Notes under the pieces: generated by a model
Told to the model about the DNA's origin: nothing
Databases searched by the model: none
The model's input: the letters and a program-made list of their open reading frames with translations, nothing else
Shown here: piece after piece, positions 1 through 6,256 of the stretch
Layout: the number at the start of each line of letters is the position of its first letter
How positions within the stretch are numbered: the first letter of the stretch is position 1
Source: Flavobacteriales bacterium
Lineage (GTDB): Bacteria; Bacteroidota; Bacteroidia; Flavobacteriales; BACL11
Length of the DNA stretch: 8,654 nucleotides
NCBI GenBank assembly: GCA_012960835.1
Contig: DUAL01000342.1
Span: 513-9,166, forward strand
Direction of reading: 5' to 3'
Made by a program: the position numbers and the translations under genes

Positions 1-474
1 ATAAAAGAGTATGTATCAATTCCCAAAACCAAAAAACCAGTTACTATAAATCACCAACCAAAAACTACAAACCAAATTATTGAACTCAATAGGGCCGATA
101 GTTTAACTCTTATTTTCATAAAAGGAATAGGTCCTTTTTACGCCAAACAAATTATAAACTATCGTGATGAATTAGGTGGTTTTCTTTCTTTCAGTCAATT
201 TGCTGAAATTTGGGGCTTGGAAAAATTAGATGTAGAAAAACTGCAACAACAAACAACAATTGACACTTTATATATAAGGAAGATTAATATCAATCTTGCT
301 AACATAGATGAATTAAGAAATCATCCATACCTAAATTATAAAGAGGCAAAAATGATAGTGAATTTCAGGATTCAGCATGGTGATTTTTCTAGCGTAAAAG
401 ACATTCAGAAAATAAAACCAATAAGCCGAGAATTATTTCGTAAAATTGCACCCTATTTAAAAACAGATGATTAG
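1..474 (+). CDS. Helix-hairpin-helix (ComEA-like) protein, 3' part
   Basis: The frame is open from the first base of the window to the TAG at 472-474, so this is the C-terminal 157 residues of a gene that starts upstream. A TTG at 217 is in frame but is not the real start, because coding similarity continues before it. Two helix-hairpin-helix units are visible. The first has GIGPFYAKQIINYR at visible residues 42-55, preceded by an ELNRADSLTL helix. The second has INLANIDELRNHPYLNYKEA at about 97-116, followed by KMIVNFR. Such tandem HhH units bind DNA non-specifically in ComEA-type competence proteins. Bacteroidota carry many ComEA-like proteins of about 300 residues with an N-terminal membrane anchor, which would lie outside this window. 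The DNA-binding role is inferred from family; competence function is not shown. The last 8 bases overlap apt. Confidence 0.8.
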   Translation: MKEYVSIPKTKKPVTINHQPKTTNQIIELNRADSLTLIFIKGIGPFYAKQIINYRDELGGFLSFSQFAEIWGLEKLDVEKLQQQTTIDTLYIRKININLANIDELRNHPYLNYKEAKMIVNFRIQHGDFSSVKDIQKIKPISRELFRKIAPYLKTDD

Positions 475-994
475 CGACAGATTAGACAAAGCAATTAGAG
501 AGGTGCCTAACTTTCCAAAAGAGGGGATAAACTTTAAAGACATTACTCCTTTATTGATGGATGCTGAATTAACGAATGGCATAATAGATGCCTTCATCAA
601 TCAGTTAAATCGAGTAAAATTGGATGCAATTGTTGGTATTGAAAGTAGGGGTTTTTTGTTTGGCTTTCTGCTAGCAAACAAAATGGGCATTCCTTTTGTT
701 CCAATTCGAAAAGTGGGTAAATTGCCGGGTGAAACCCTTAAATATAAATACGATTTGGAATATGGTTCGGCAGAAGTAGAAATCCATAAGAACGATATCC
801 AAAAAGAGTGGAATATTTTGGTGCATGACGATTTGCTAGCCACAGGAGGAACGGCTTGTGCAGTAGCAGAACTCATTCAACAATTAGGGGCAAAAGTAGC
901 AGGATTTGCTTTTGTAGTTGCACTTGACTTTTTAAATGGTAAATCAAAATTAAGAGCATACTCAGATAATATTATCAGTTTAAAAGATTATTAA
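467..994 (+). CDS. apt: Adenine phosphoribosyltransferase
   Basis: This 175-residue protein makes AMP from adenine and PRPP (purine salvage, cytosolic). The PRPP-binding loop is ILVHDDLLATGGT at residues 117-129, the type I phosphoribosyltransferase signature with the acidic pair DD followed by ATGGT. The family segments GIESRGFLFG (58-67), RKVGKLPGET (81-90) and YKYDLEYG (93-100, the flexible loop region) are present. The N-terminus FPKEGINFKDITPLL matches the usual Apt start. Length is normal for the family (about 170-180). The ATG at 467 lies inside the end of the helix-hairpin-helix gene (8-base overlap), which points to coupled translation. The acyl-CoA dehydrogenase follows after 4 bases, so the three genes probably share one transcript. 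No separate promoter is visible. Confidence 0.96.
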   Translation: MISDRLDKAIREVPNFPKEGINFKDITPLLMDAELTNGIIDAFINQLNRVKLDAIVGIESRGFLFGFLLANKMGIPFVPIRKVGKLPGETLKYKYDLEYGSAEVEIHKNDIQKEWNILVHDDLLATGGTACAVAELIQQLGAKVAGFAFVVALDFLNGKSKLRAYSDNIISLKDY

Positions 995-998
995 ATAA

Positions 999-2138
999 AT
1001 GGATTTTAGTTATAACGAAAATCAAAAAATGATTGCTGATATGATTCAGCAGTTTGGTAAACAAAATATCACGCCTTTTGTGCGTGAGTGGGACGATACT
1101 CAAACTTTTCCAGTAGAAGTTTTTAAGAAATTAGGCGAATTAGGATTAATGGGAGTATTGGTGCCAACTGAGTATGGGGGTTCCGGCTTTTCCTACACCG
1201 AATATGTAACGGCTATTGAGCAACTTTCCATTTTAGACCCTTCCATTGGGCTTTCTATGGCGGCACACAACTCCCTTTGTACTGGGCATATTTTGCAGTT
1301 TGGTAATGAGGAACAAAAACAAAAATGGTTGCCCAAGCTAGTAACTGCTGAGTGGATTGGAGCTTGGGGGCTAACCGAGCATAATACAGGATCGGATGCA
1401 GGTGCAATGGCAACCACTGCTATTAAAGATGGAGAGGATTGGGTAATAAATGGTGCAAAAAACTTTATTACGCATGCCATTTCAGGAGATGTTGCTGTTG
1501 TAATTGCAAAAACTAGCGAAAAAGGAGATGCGCATGGTATGAGCACTTTTGTTATTAAGAAAGGTACTCCTGGTTTTTCTTCAGGAAAAAAAGAAGATAA
1601 ATTAGGAATGCGAGCATCAGAAACTGCTGAACTCATTTTTGATAATTGCCGTGTTCCAGAAGAAAATATTTTAGGCAATATTGGAGATGGTTTTGTTCAG
1701 GCTATGAAGGTTTTGGATGGGGGAAGAATCTCGATTGCCGCTTTGGGTTTAGGGATTGCTAAGGGGGCTTATCAGGCGGCCTTACAATATTCTAAAGAAA
1801 GGCATCAATTTGGTAAACCAATCTCTCATTTTCAGGCCATAGCTTTCAAATTAGCTGATATGGCAACCGAAATTGAGGCCTCTGAACTCTTGATTTACAA
1901 TGCTGCTGACAAAAAAAATAAAGGAGAACAGATGACTTTGGAAGGGGCTATGGCGAAATATTACTCCTCAGAAGTGGCGGTAAAAGTAGCTACTGATGCA
2001 GTGCAAGTACTAGGAGGTTATGGCTATACAAAGGACTTTCCGGTGGAGCGTTTTTATCGTGATTCCAAACTCTGTACAATAGGAGAAGGAACTTCCGAAA
2101 TTCAAAAATTAGTTATTGCAAAACAAATTTTGAAATAA
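999..2138 (+). CDS. Acyl-CoA dehydrogenase (FAD-dependent)
   Basis: This 379-residue flavoprotein oxidises acyl-CoA thioesters to trans-2-enoyl-CoA and passes electrons to electron-transfer flavoprotein. Both family signatures are present: WGLTEHNTGSDAGA near residues 123-136 (flavin and substrate contact) and QVLGGYGYTKDFPVERFYRD at 336-355. The likely catalytic base is Glu363 in IGEGTSEIQ, the position used by short-chain and butyryl-type enzymes. RHQFGKPISHFQAI is the typical mid-protein FAD/dimer segment. Length equals that of the usual short- and medium-chain dehydrogenases. Chain-length preference (butyryl, glutaryl, branched) cannot be read reliably from sequence alone, so no symbol is given. 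It begins 4 bases after apt and has no visible promoter of its own. No terminator follows; the rpsU promoter begins directly at the stop codon. Confidence 0.93.
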   Translation: MDFSYNENQKMIADMIQQFGKQNITPFVREWDDTQTFPVEVFKKLGELGLMGVLVPTEYGGSGFSYTEYVTAIEQLSILDPSIGLSMAAHNSLCTGHILQFGNEEQKQKWLPKLVTAEWIGAWGLTEHNTGSDAGAMATTAIKDGEDWVINGAKNFITHAISGDVAVVIAKTSEKGDAHGMSTFVIKKGTPGFSSGKKEDKLGMRASETAELIFDNCRVPEENILGNIGDGFVQAMKVLDGGRISIAALGLGIAKGAYQAALQYSKERHQFGKPISHFQAIAFKLADMATEIEASELLIYNAADKKNKGEQMTLEGAMAKYYSSEVAVKVATDAVQVLGGYGYTKDFPVERFYRDSKLCTIGEGTSEIQKLVIAKQILK

Positions 2139-2139
2139 C

Positions 2140-2176
2140 TTTGTCCATTATAAAGATATTTATACTTTTGCAGCCC
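2140..2176 (+). promoter_or_regulatory. Bacteroidota-type promoter for rpsU
   Basis: A -33 TTTG at 2140-2143 and a -7 TACTTTTG (consensus TAnnTTTG) at 2163-2170 are separated by 19 bases, a good match to the primary-sigma promoter of Bacteroidota. The -7 element continues as CAGCCC. The rpsU ATG lies 22 bases after 2170, so the leader must be very short. The -33 element starts just past the stop of the preceding dehydrogenase gene. Confidence 0.8.
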
Positions 2177-2192
2177 AAATTAAAACAGTAGA

Positions 2193-2384
2193 ATGATAAT
2201 TATACCAGTAAAAGAAGGAGAACAAATTGACAGAGCTCTTAAAAGGTTCAAGAAAAAATTCTTGAGAACAGGAACCATGAAGCAATTGCGCTCCAGAAAG
2301 CAGTTCACTAAAAAATCGGTAATCTTACGCGAACAAAAACTAAAAGCTGCTTATTCTCAAAAACTACTTCAGGAAGACGAATAA
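2193..2384 (+). CDS. rpsU: 30S ribosomal protein S21 (bS21)
   Basis: This 63-residue basic protein is a small-subunit component near the 3' end of 16S rRNA. It starts MIIIPVKEGEQIDRALKRFK, the usual Bacteroidota bS21 start, followed by the arginine/lysine-rich helix KKFLRTGTMKQLRSRKQFTK and a second helix ending in LLQEDE. Length is normal. A strong promoter lies immediately upstream. No Shine-Dalgarno sequence precedes the ATG (the bases before it read AAAACAGTAGA). A purine-rich AGAAGGAG does occur inside the coding region at 2213-2220, about 20 bases after the start. In Flavobacterium, bS21 has been reported to help mask the anti-Shine-Dalgarno, so the missing upstream site is noted. xerC follows after 77 bases. 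Confidence 0.95.
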   Translation: MIIIPVKEGEQIDRALKRFKKKFLRTGTMKQLRSRKQFTKKSVILREQKLKAAYSQKLLQEDE

Positions 2385-2461
2385 GTCTTAAAAATCATAT
2401 TTTTCTTTAGGTTTATTATACTTTTTTTGTGTATATTCGTATACTTCTAAAAGACAGGTTT

Positions 2462-3325
2462 ATGCATAAGGAAAAATTCCTACACTATTTAAAGCACGAA
2501 AAAAGATATTCCGTTCATACAATTCTTTCTTATACTACCGATTTAGAGCAATTTATTAAGTTCCTATTCTCAGAATTTCAAATAAATTCTGTCAAAAAAG
2601 TAAATTTCCAATTCGTCAGAAGCTGGGTTGCTAATCTTCTAAACAATAATATTTCTGCTCGCTCTGTAAACAGAAAGATCACTACTCTAAAAACTTATTT
2701 TCGATTTTTAATAAAAGAAGATATAATAGAGCTTAGCCCAATGCAAAAAATTATCTCTCCTAAAACTTCCAAAAGATTAGCTGTTTTTGTGGAGGAAATA
2801 AAAATGGAAGAACTATTCAATGAGATTGATTTTGGAGAAGGGTTTTTAGCCCAAAGAGATAGGTTGATTTTAGAATTATTTTATTTTACAGGAATTAGAT
2901 TATCAGAACTTATTAATCTCAAAAATAAGGATATTGATTATTCTAATTCTACTATATTGGTTTTGGGAAAACGGAATAAAGAAAGGTTAATTCCTCTAAC
3001 TTCTCCTATTTTAGCTAACATCAAACAATTAAGTTCTTTAAATAAAAGTGAATTTTTATTTATAACCGAAAAAGGAAAGCAAATTTCTGCAAAACAAGTT
3101 TATCGTTTAGTAAATAAGTATCTTTCCATGGTAACTTCTTTAGATAAAAAAAGCCCACATATTTTGCGCCATACATTTGCTACTCATATGCTTAACAATG
3201 GTGCCGATATCAATGCGATTAAAGAAATTTTAGGACATACTAGCTTGAATGCGACACAGCACTATACACATAATACCATTGAAAAATTAAAAACAGTTTA
3301 TAAACAAGCTCACCCAAGAGGATAA
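2462..3325 (+). CDS. xerC: XerC/XerD-type tyrosine recombinase
   Basis: This 287-residue site-specific recombinase is of the kind that resolves chromosome dimers at dif. The N-terminal SAM-like core-binding domain (about 1-85) starts with FLHYLKHEKRYSVHTILSYTTDL. The catalytic domain holds the complete set Arg146 (TGIRLSEL), Lys170 (VLGKRNKERLIPL), His233 and Arg236 (HILRHTFATHML), His259 (LGHTS) and the nucleophile Tyr268 (QHYTH). The ATG at 2462 is chosen because MHKEKFLHYL matches the start of Xer proteins. A GTG at 2429 is in frame and would add 11 residues. Size and position between rpsU and hpf fit a housekeeping Xer protein and not a phage or integron integrase. XerC is preferred from remembered Bacteroidota gene order; XerD cannot be excluded from sequence alone. 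hpf follows after 11 bases. Confidence 0.88.
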   Translation: MHKEKFLHYLKHEKRYSVHTILSYTTDLEQFIKFLFSEFQINSVKKVNFQFVRSWVANLLNNNISARSVNRKITTLKTYFRFLIKEDIIELSPMQKIISPKTSKRLAVFVEEIKMEELFNEIDFGEGFLAQRDRLILELFYFTGIRLSELINLKNKDIDYSNSTILVLGKRNKERLIPLTSPILANIKQLSSLNKSEFLFITEKGKQISAKQVYRLVNKYLSMVTSLDKKSPHILRHTFATHMLNNGADINAIKEILGHTSLNATQHYTHNTIEKLKTVYKQAHPRG

Positions 3326-3336
3326 AACCAAAAATT

Positions 3337-3627
3337 ATGACTATCAATATCCATTCCATTCATTTTCATATCGATAACAATTTAGAAAGTTTTATCGAAA
3401 AAAAGATAAATAAGTTATTAAAATTGGACAATAAGATAATCAGCTCTGATGTTTTTTTAAAATTGAGCAAAGCAGAATCTTATTCTAACAAAATAGCTGA
3501 AATCAAACTAAAATATCCCGGCTCCGAATTCTTTGCTAAAAGAAAATCCGACACATTTGAAGAATCAACCAATCAAGTTTTTCATGCTTTACGAAAACAA
3601 ATCTTGAAAAATAAAGCGAAAAAGTAA
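3337..3627 (+). CDS. hpf: Short ribosome hibernation promoting factor (HPF/RaiA family)
   Basis: This 96-residue protein of the HPF/YfiA family binds the decoding centre of idle 70S ribosomes and blocks tRNA and mRNA binding. The start MTINIHSIHFHIDNNLESFIEKKINKL and the later segment SEFFAKRKSDTFEESTNQVFHALRKQI match the beta-alpha-beta-beta-beta-alpha fold of the family, ending in a lysine-rich tail (KNKAKK). It is the short form and lacks the C-terminal dimerisation domain of long HPF. It begins 11 bases after xerC and is probably co-transcribed with rpsU and xerC. The gene ends 128 bases before the tRNA cluster, and no convincing terminator is visible after it. Confidence 0.85.
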   Translation: MTINIHSIHFHIDNNLESFIEKKINKLLKLDNKIISSDVFLKLSKAESYSNKIAEIKLKYPGSEFFAKRKSDTFEESTNQVFHALRKQILKNKAKK

Positions 3628-3672
3628 CTCTTTACTAGGTTAAAACAAATTCCAAAAAAATCTATTTTATTG

Positions 3673-3711
3673 TTTGGGTGAAATTAAAAAACTTTAATAC
3701 ATTTGCAACCC
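3673..3711 (+). promoter_or_regulatory. Bacteroidota-type promoter for the tRNA-tuf operon
   Basis: A TTTG at 3673-3676 and a TACATTTG (TAnnTTTG) at 3698-3705 are separated by 21 bases, slightly longer than in the rpsU promoter. The -7 element continues as CAACCC, almost the same as CAGCCC at the rpsU promoter. The transcription start would fall near 3712, about 45 bases before tRNA-Thr. A small hairpin (CCCTT, 3-base loop, AAGGG; 3710-3722) sits at the expected transcript 5' end. It is the only promoter I see for the whole block running to rplJ. Confidence 0.72.
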
Positions 3712-3755
3712 CTTTTTAAGGGTATAGTTCTTTGTTATTAATAGGAAGAGTGATT

Positions 3756-3829
3756 GCCGATATAGCTCAGTTGGCTAGAGCAGCTGATTTGTAATCAGCA
3801 GGTCGTGGGTTCGAGTCCCTCTATCGGCT
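3756..3829 (+). tRNA. tRNA-Thr (TGT)
   Basis: Cloverleaf drawn by eye: acceptor GCCGATA (3756-3762) pairs with TATCGGC (3822-3828), and the discriminator is T3829. The D arm is GCTC/GAGC. The anticodon stem GCTGA/TCAGC encloses loop TTTGTAA, giving anticodon TGT. The T arm GTGGG/CCCTC includes one G-T pair. CCA is not encoded. It corresponds in order to thrU of the E. coli tufB operon. Confidence 0.96.
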
Positions 3830-3839
3830 CTAAACAGCT

Positions 3840-3921
3840 GGGGAGATACTCAAGCGGTCAACGAGGACAGACTGTAAATCTGTTGGCATAGCCTTCACAG
3901 GTTCGAATCCTGTTCTCCCCA
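3840..3921 (+). tRNA. tRNA-Tyr (GTA)
   Basis: Acceptor GGGGAGA (3840-3846) pairs with TCTCCCC (3914-3920), discriminator A3921. Anticodon stem ACAGA/TCTGT encloses CTGTAAA, anticodon GTA (3874-3876). A long variable arm (GGC ATA GCC) makes it a class II tRNA, as expected for bacterial tRNA-Tyr. The T arm is ACAGG/CCTGT. CCA is not encoded. It lies 10 bases after tRNA-Thr. Confidence 0.96.
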
Positions 3922-3931
3922 CGAATTACTA

Positions 3932-4004
3932 GCGGAAGTAGCTCAGTTGGTAGAGCATCAGCCTTCCAAGCTGAGGGTCGCGGGTTCGAATCCCGTCTCC
4001 CGCT
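3932..4004 (+). tRNA. tRNA-Gly (TCC)
   Basis: Anticodon stem TCAGC/GCTGA encloses CTTCCAA, anticodon TCC. The T arm is GCGGG/CCCGT. The acceptor strands are GCGGAAG (3932-3938) and CTCCCGC (3997-4003). They pair at six of seven positions, with an A5-C68 mismatch (A3936 opposite C3999); the usual sequence here is GCGGGAG. Discriminator is T4004; CCA is not encoded. All other arms are intact, so I call it a gene and not a pseudogene. Confidence 0.92.
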
Positions 4005-4018
4005 CAAAGCTATGTTTA

Positions 4019-4090
4019 GCCGATGTAGCTCAGGGGTAGAGCGTTTCCTTGGTAAGGAAGAGGTCACGGGTTCAATTCCCGTCATTGGCT
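4019..4090 (+). tRNA. tRNA-Thr (GGT)
   Basis: Acceptor GCCGATG (4019-4025) pairs with CATTGGC (4083-4089), including one G-T pair; discriminator T4090. Anticodon stem TTTCC/GGAAG encloses TTGGTAA, anticodon GGT. T arm ACGGG/CCCGT. CCA is not encoded. It is the last tRNA before tuf, matching thrT in E. coli. Confidence 0.96.
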
Positions 4091-4110
4091 CTATAAGATT
4101 GATAAAAAAG

Positions 4111-4140
4111 TAAATTAAGTAAAAATAAATTAAGTAAAAT
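4111..4140 (+). repeat. 15-bp tandem duplication in the tuf leader
   Basis: Two adjacent 15-base units (4111-4125 and 4126-4140) both read TAAATTAAGTAAAA and then A or T, so 14 of 15 positions agree. They fill the A-rich space between the last tRNA and the tuf start codon, where no Shine-Dalgarno sequence is present. Confidence 0.85.
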
Positions 4141-4160
4141 AGTAACTAAAAAACAAAGCA

Positions 4161-5348
4161 ATGGCAAAAGAAAAATTTAACCGTACCAAGCCACATTTAA
4201 ACATTGGTACTATTGGTCATGTAGATCATGGAAAAACTACATTGACAGCCGCTATTACTAAAGTATTAGCAGCAAAAGGATTAGCTGAAATAGCAACTTT
4301 TGATTCAATAGATCATGCTCCTGAAGAAAAAGAAAGGGGTATAACTATTAATACTGCTCACGTTGAATATGAGACCGAAAACCGTCATTATGCACATGTT
4401 GATTGTCCAGGACATGCAGATTATGTCAAGAATATGGTAACAGGTGCTGCTCAGATGGATGGAGCAATATTGGTGTGTGCTGCAAATGATGGACCTATGC
4501 CTCAAACAAGAGAACACATTTTATTAGGAAGACAAGTTGGTATTCCTAGAATGGTTGTATTTATGAATAAAGTAGATATGGTAGATGATGAGGAACTCCT
4601 TGAATTAGTCGATATGGAGATAAGAGAATTACTTTCATTTTATGAATATGATGGAGATAATACTCCTGTGATTGCTGGTTCAGCTCTTGGTGCATTAAAT
4701 GGTGAAGCTGAGTGGGTAGGAAAGATTGATGAGCTTATGGCTGCTGTAGATTCTTATATAGAGGAGCCAGTAAGGGATAATGAAAAACCATTTTTAATGC
4801 CAATTGAAGATGTATTTACTATTACTGGTAGAGGAACAGTGGCTACAGGTAGAATTGAAACGGGTGTTGCTAATACTGGTGATGCTGTTGATATTATTGG
4901 AATGGGTGCTGAGAAGCTAAGTTCTACTGTTACAGGTGTTGAGATGTTTAGAAAAATACTTGATAGAGGTGAAGCTGGTGATAATGTTGGAATCTTATTA
5001 AGAGGAATTGAGAAGTCAGATATTAGAAGAGGAATGGTTATTTGTAAACCAGGATCAGTAACTCCTCATACCAAGTTTAAAGCAGAGGTGTATATATTAA
5101 AGAAAGAAGAAGGTGGAAGGCATACCCCTTTCCATAATAAATACAGACCACAGTTTTACATCAGAACAACTGATGTAACTGGTGAGATTTTCTTGCCTGA
5201 TGGGACTGAAATGGTAATGCCAGGGGATAATTTAACTATTACAGTTGAATTGATAAATGGGGTGGCAATGAGTGAAGGATTACGATTTGCTATTAGAGAA
5301 GGAGGAAGAACAGTAGGTGCGGGACAAATTACTTCAATAATTGAGTAA
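4161..5348 (+). CDS. tuf: Elongation factor Tu
   Basis: This 395-residue GTPase delivers aminoacyl-tRNA to the ribosomal A site. GTP-binding motifs are all present: GHVDHGKT (19-26), the effector region APEEKERGITIN (53-64), DCPGHADY with His85 (the catalytic His84 of E. coli numbering), NKVD (136-139) and GSALGAL near 174. Domain 2 begins with PFLMPIEDVFTITGRGTVAT, and domain 3 carries HTPFHNKYRPQFYIRTTDVT and ends GAGQITSIIE. Length is normal. Small differences from most EF-Tu proteins (AANDGP where AATDGP is usual, RIETG where RIERG is usual) do not touch catalytic residues. It sits 70 bases behind four tRNA genes that supply its own ligands and probably shares their promoter. A hairpin and tRNA-Trp follow. 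Confidence 0.98.
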   Translation: MAKEKFNRTKPHLNIGTIGHVDHGKTTLTAAITKVLAAKGLAEIATFDSIDHAPEEKERGITINTAHVEYETENRHYAHVDCPGHADYVKNMVTGAAQMDGAILVCAANDGPMPQTREHILLGRQVGIPRMVVFMNKVDMVDDEELLELVDMEIRELLSFYEYDGDNTPVIAGSALGALNGEAEWVGKIDELMAAVDSYIEEPVRDNEKPFLMPIEDVFTITGRGTVATGRIETGVANTGDAVDIIGMGAEKLSSTVTGVEMFRKILDRGEAGDNVGILLRGIEKSDIRRGMVICKPGSVTPHTKFKAEVYILKKEEGGRHTPFHNKYRPQFYIRTTDVTGEIFLPDGTEMVMPGDNLTITVELINGVAMSEGLRFAIREGGRTVGAGQITSIIE

Positions 5349-5361
5349 AAACATAGTTTTT

Positions 5362-5398
5362 CGGCAATAAAGGAAGACATTTCGCCTTCCTATTGCTG
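5362..5398 (+). terminator. Hairpin between tuf and tRNA-Trp (possible attenuator or processing site)
   Basis: The arm CGGCAATA (5362-5369) pairs with TATTGCTG (5391-5398, one G-U), and GGAAG (5372-5376) pairs with CTTCC (5386-5390). There is a two-A bulge on the left arm and a 9-base loop. This makes about 13 base pairs. Only TTT follows, so it is a weak intrinsic terminator at best. It may instead adjust read-through into secE-nusG-rplK or mark a cleavage site in front of tRNA-Trp. Confidence 0.5.
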
Positions 5399-5403
5399 TT
5401 TAA

Positions 5404-5476
5404 ACGGGTGTAGCTCAATTGGTAGAGTAGTGGTCTCCAAAACCATTGGCTGGGAGTTCGAGTCTCTCCACCCGTG
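5404..5476 (+). tRNA. tRNA-Trp (CCA)
   Basis: Acceptor ACGGGTG (5404-5410) pairs with CACCCGT (5469-5475); discriminator G5476 is the expected one for tRNA-Trp. Anticodon stem GTGGT/ACCAT encloses CTCCAAA, anticodon CCA. T arm is GGGAG/CTCTC with loop TTCGAGT (one G-C to T-type shift is tolerated). The 3' CCA is not encoded. Its place between tuf and secE is an old arrangement known from several bacterial phyla. Confidence 0.95.
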
Positions 5477-5496
5477 CTAGAAGAGAAAAAGAAAGA

Positions 5497-5691
5497 TTGA
5501 TAAAGATAGGTTCATATATTAAAGAGTCGGTTGACGAGTTATTACATAAGGTAAGTTGGCCAAGCTGGTCAGATTTACAGAGTAGTGGAATAGTAGTTGC
5601 AATTGCAACTGTAATAATTTCTGCTATTATTTATTTTATGGATACTATTTTTAGCGGGATGATGAAGGTATTTTATGATTTTTTTGGATAA
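5497..5691 (+). CDS. secE: Preprotein translocase subunit SecE
   Basis: This 64-residue membrane protein is the SecE clamp of the SecYEG translocon. The conserved amphipathic segment reads ELLHKVSWPSWSDLQSS (residues 14-30), with KVSWPSW as the SecE hallmark. One transmembrane helix (about 31-49, IVVAIATVIISAIIYFMD) follows; one helix is normal outside enterobacteria. The frame stays open backward into tRNA-Trp, but the only sensible start is TTG at 5497. It gives MIKIGSYIKESVDEL, the usual start of Bacteroidota SecE, and is preceded by a purine-rich run GAAGAGAAAAAGAAAGA. An alternative TTG at 5446 lies inside tRNA-Trp and is rejected. Only 20 bases separate the tRNA 3' end from the start. 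The 3' end may overlap nusG if that gene starts at 5675. Confidence 0.88.
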   Translation: MIKIGSYIKESVDELLHKVSWPSWSDLQSSGIVVAIATVIISAIIYFMDTIFSGMMKVFYDFFG

Positions 5692-5698
5692 ATTACAG

Positions 5699-6253
5699 AT
5701 GGAGGAGCAAGCAATACAACATAAATGGTATGTGGTGAGGGTAAAAGGTGGCCAGGAAAAGAAGATTAGCACTTATATAGAGAAGGAAGTTAATCGATTG
5801 GATTGGAATGAGTATGTTACTCAGATTTTGGTGCCTACAGAGAAAGTATATCAAATAAGAAAAGGAAAGAAAGTAAGTAAAGAGAGGAATTTTTTCCCAG
5901 GATATGTTTTGATTGAAGCGAATTTGGTAGGAGAGATAGCGCATACTTTAAGGGCTTTACCTGGAGTATTTGGATTTTTAGGTGAGAAAAAAGGTGGAGA
6001 ACCAGTACCAATGAGGCAATCTGAAATCAATAGGATTTTAGGAAAAGTGGATGAGTTAGCCATAAGTGATGAGTATGTGAATATTCCTTTTGTAGTTGGA
6101 GAAACTGTAAAAGTAATTGATGGACCATTTAATAGTTTTCATGCGGAGATTGAGAATATTGATGAACAAAAGAAAAAGTTAAAATTAATAGTAAAGATAT
6201 TTGGCAGAAAAACTCCTTTGGAGTTAAATTTCATGCAAGTAGAAAAAGTTTAA
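5699..6253 (+). CDS. nusG: Transcription termination/antitermination factor NusG
   Basis: This is a 184-residue transcription elongation factor that binds RNA polymerase and, through its KOW domain, Rho or ribosomal protein S10. The NGN domain covers about residues 9-118, with KWYVVRVKGGQEKKI at the start and the conserved FFPGYVLIE at 65-73, then ALPGVFGFLG. The C-terminal KOW domain is at about 131-184, with FVVGETVKVIDGPFNSFHAEI. The ATG at 5699 is preferred because the NGN fold starts a few residues later. An in-frame ATG at 5675 would add 8 residues and overlap secE by 17 bases. secE is directly upstream and rplK begins 3 bases after the stop, so the three are translated from one message. 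Confidence 0.95.
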   Translation: MEEQAIQHKWYVVRVKGGQEKKISTYIEKEVNRLDWNEYVTQILVPTEKVYQIRKGKKVSKERNFFPGYVLIEANLVGEIAHTLRALPGVFGFLGEKKGGEPVPMRQSEINRILGKVDELAISDEYVNIPFVVGETVKVIDGPFNSFHAEIENIDEQKKKLKLIVKIFGRKTPLELNFMQVEKV

Positions 6254-6256
6254 ACA

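Noticed and set aside
1193..1678. Minus-strand 161-residue frame inside the acyl-CoA dehydrogenase gene
   Set aside because: Shadow frame of a gene with both family signatures; the reverse product has no recognisable domain.
2390..2404. Terminator after rpsU (AAAAAT CAT ATTTTT)
   Set aside because: The stem is made only of A-T pairs and is six pairs long; no stable hairpin or T-run supports termination.
2419..2440. Separate promoter in front of xerC
   Set aside because: TA is five bases from the TTTG, and the nearby TATATTCG lacks a proper -33 TTG, so neither fits TAnnTTTG spacing.
2462..3325. Mobile-element integrase flanked by att sites
   Set aside because: The recombinase lies between rpsU and hpf in housekeeping context, has Xer-type length and motifs, and the adjacent tRNA genes show no duplicated 3' ends.
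3858..4085. Minus-strand 75-residue reading frame over the tRNA genes
   Set aside because: It is the antisense reading of tRNA-Tyr, tRNA-Gly and tRNA-Thr. The phrase RRDSNPRPSAWKADALPTELL is a well-known spurious product of tRNA clusters.
5446..5496. Longer secE start inside tRNA-Trp
   Set aside because: The extra residues (AGSSSLSTRARREKER) translate the tRNA 3' half; the TTG at 5497 gives the normal SecE length and start.
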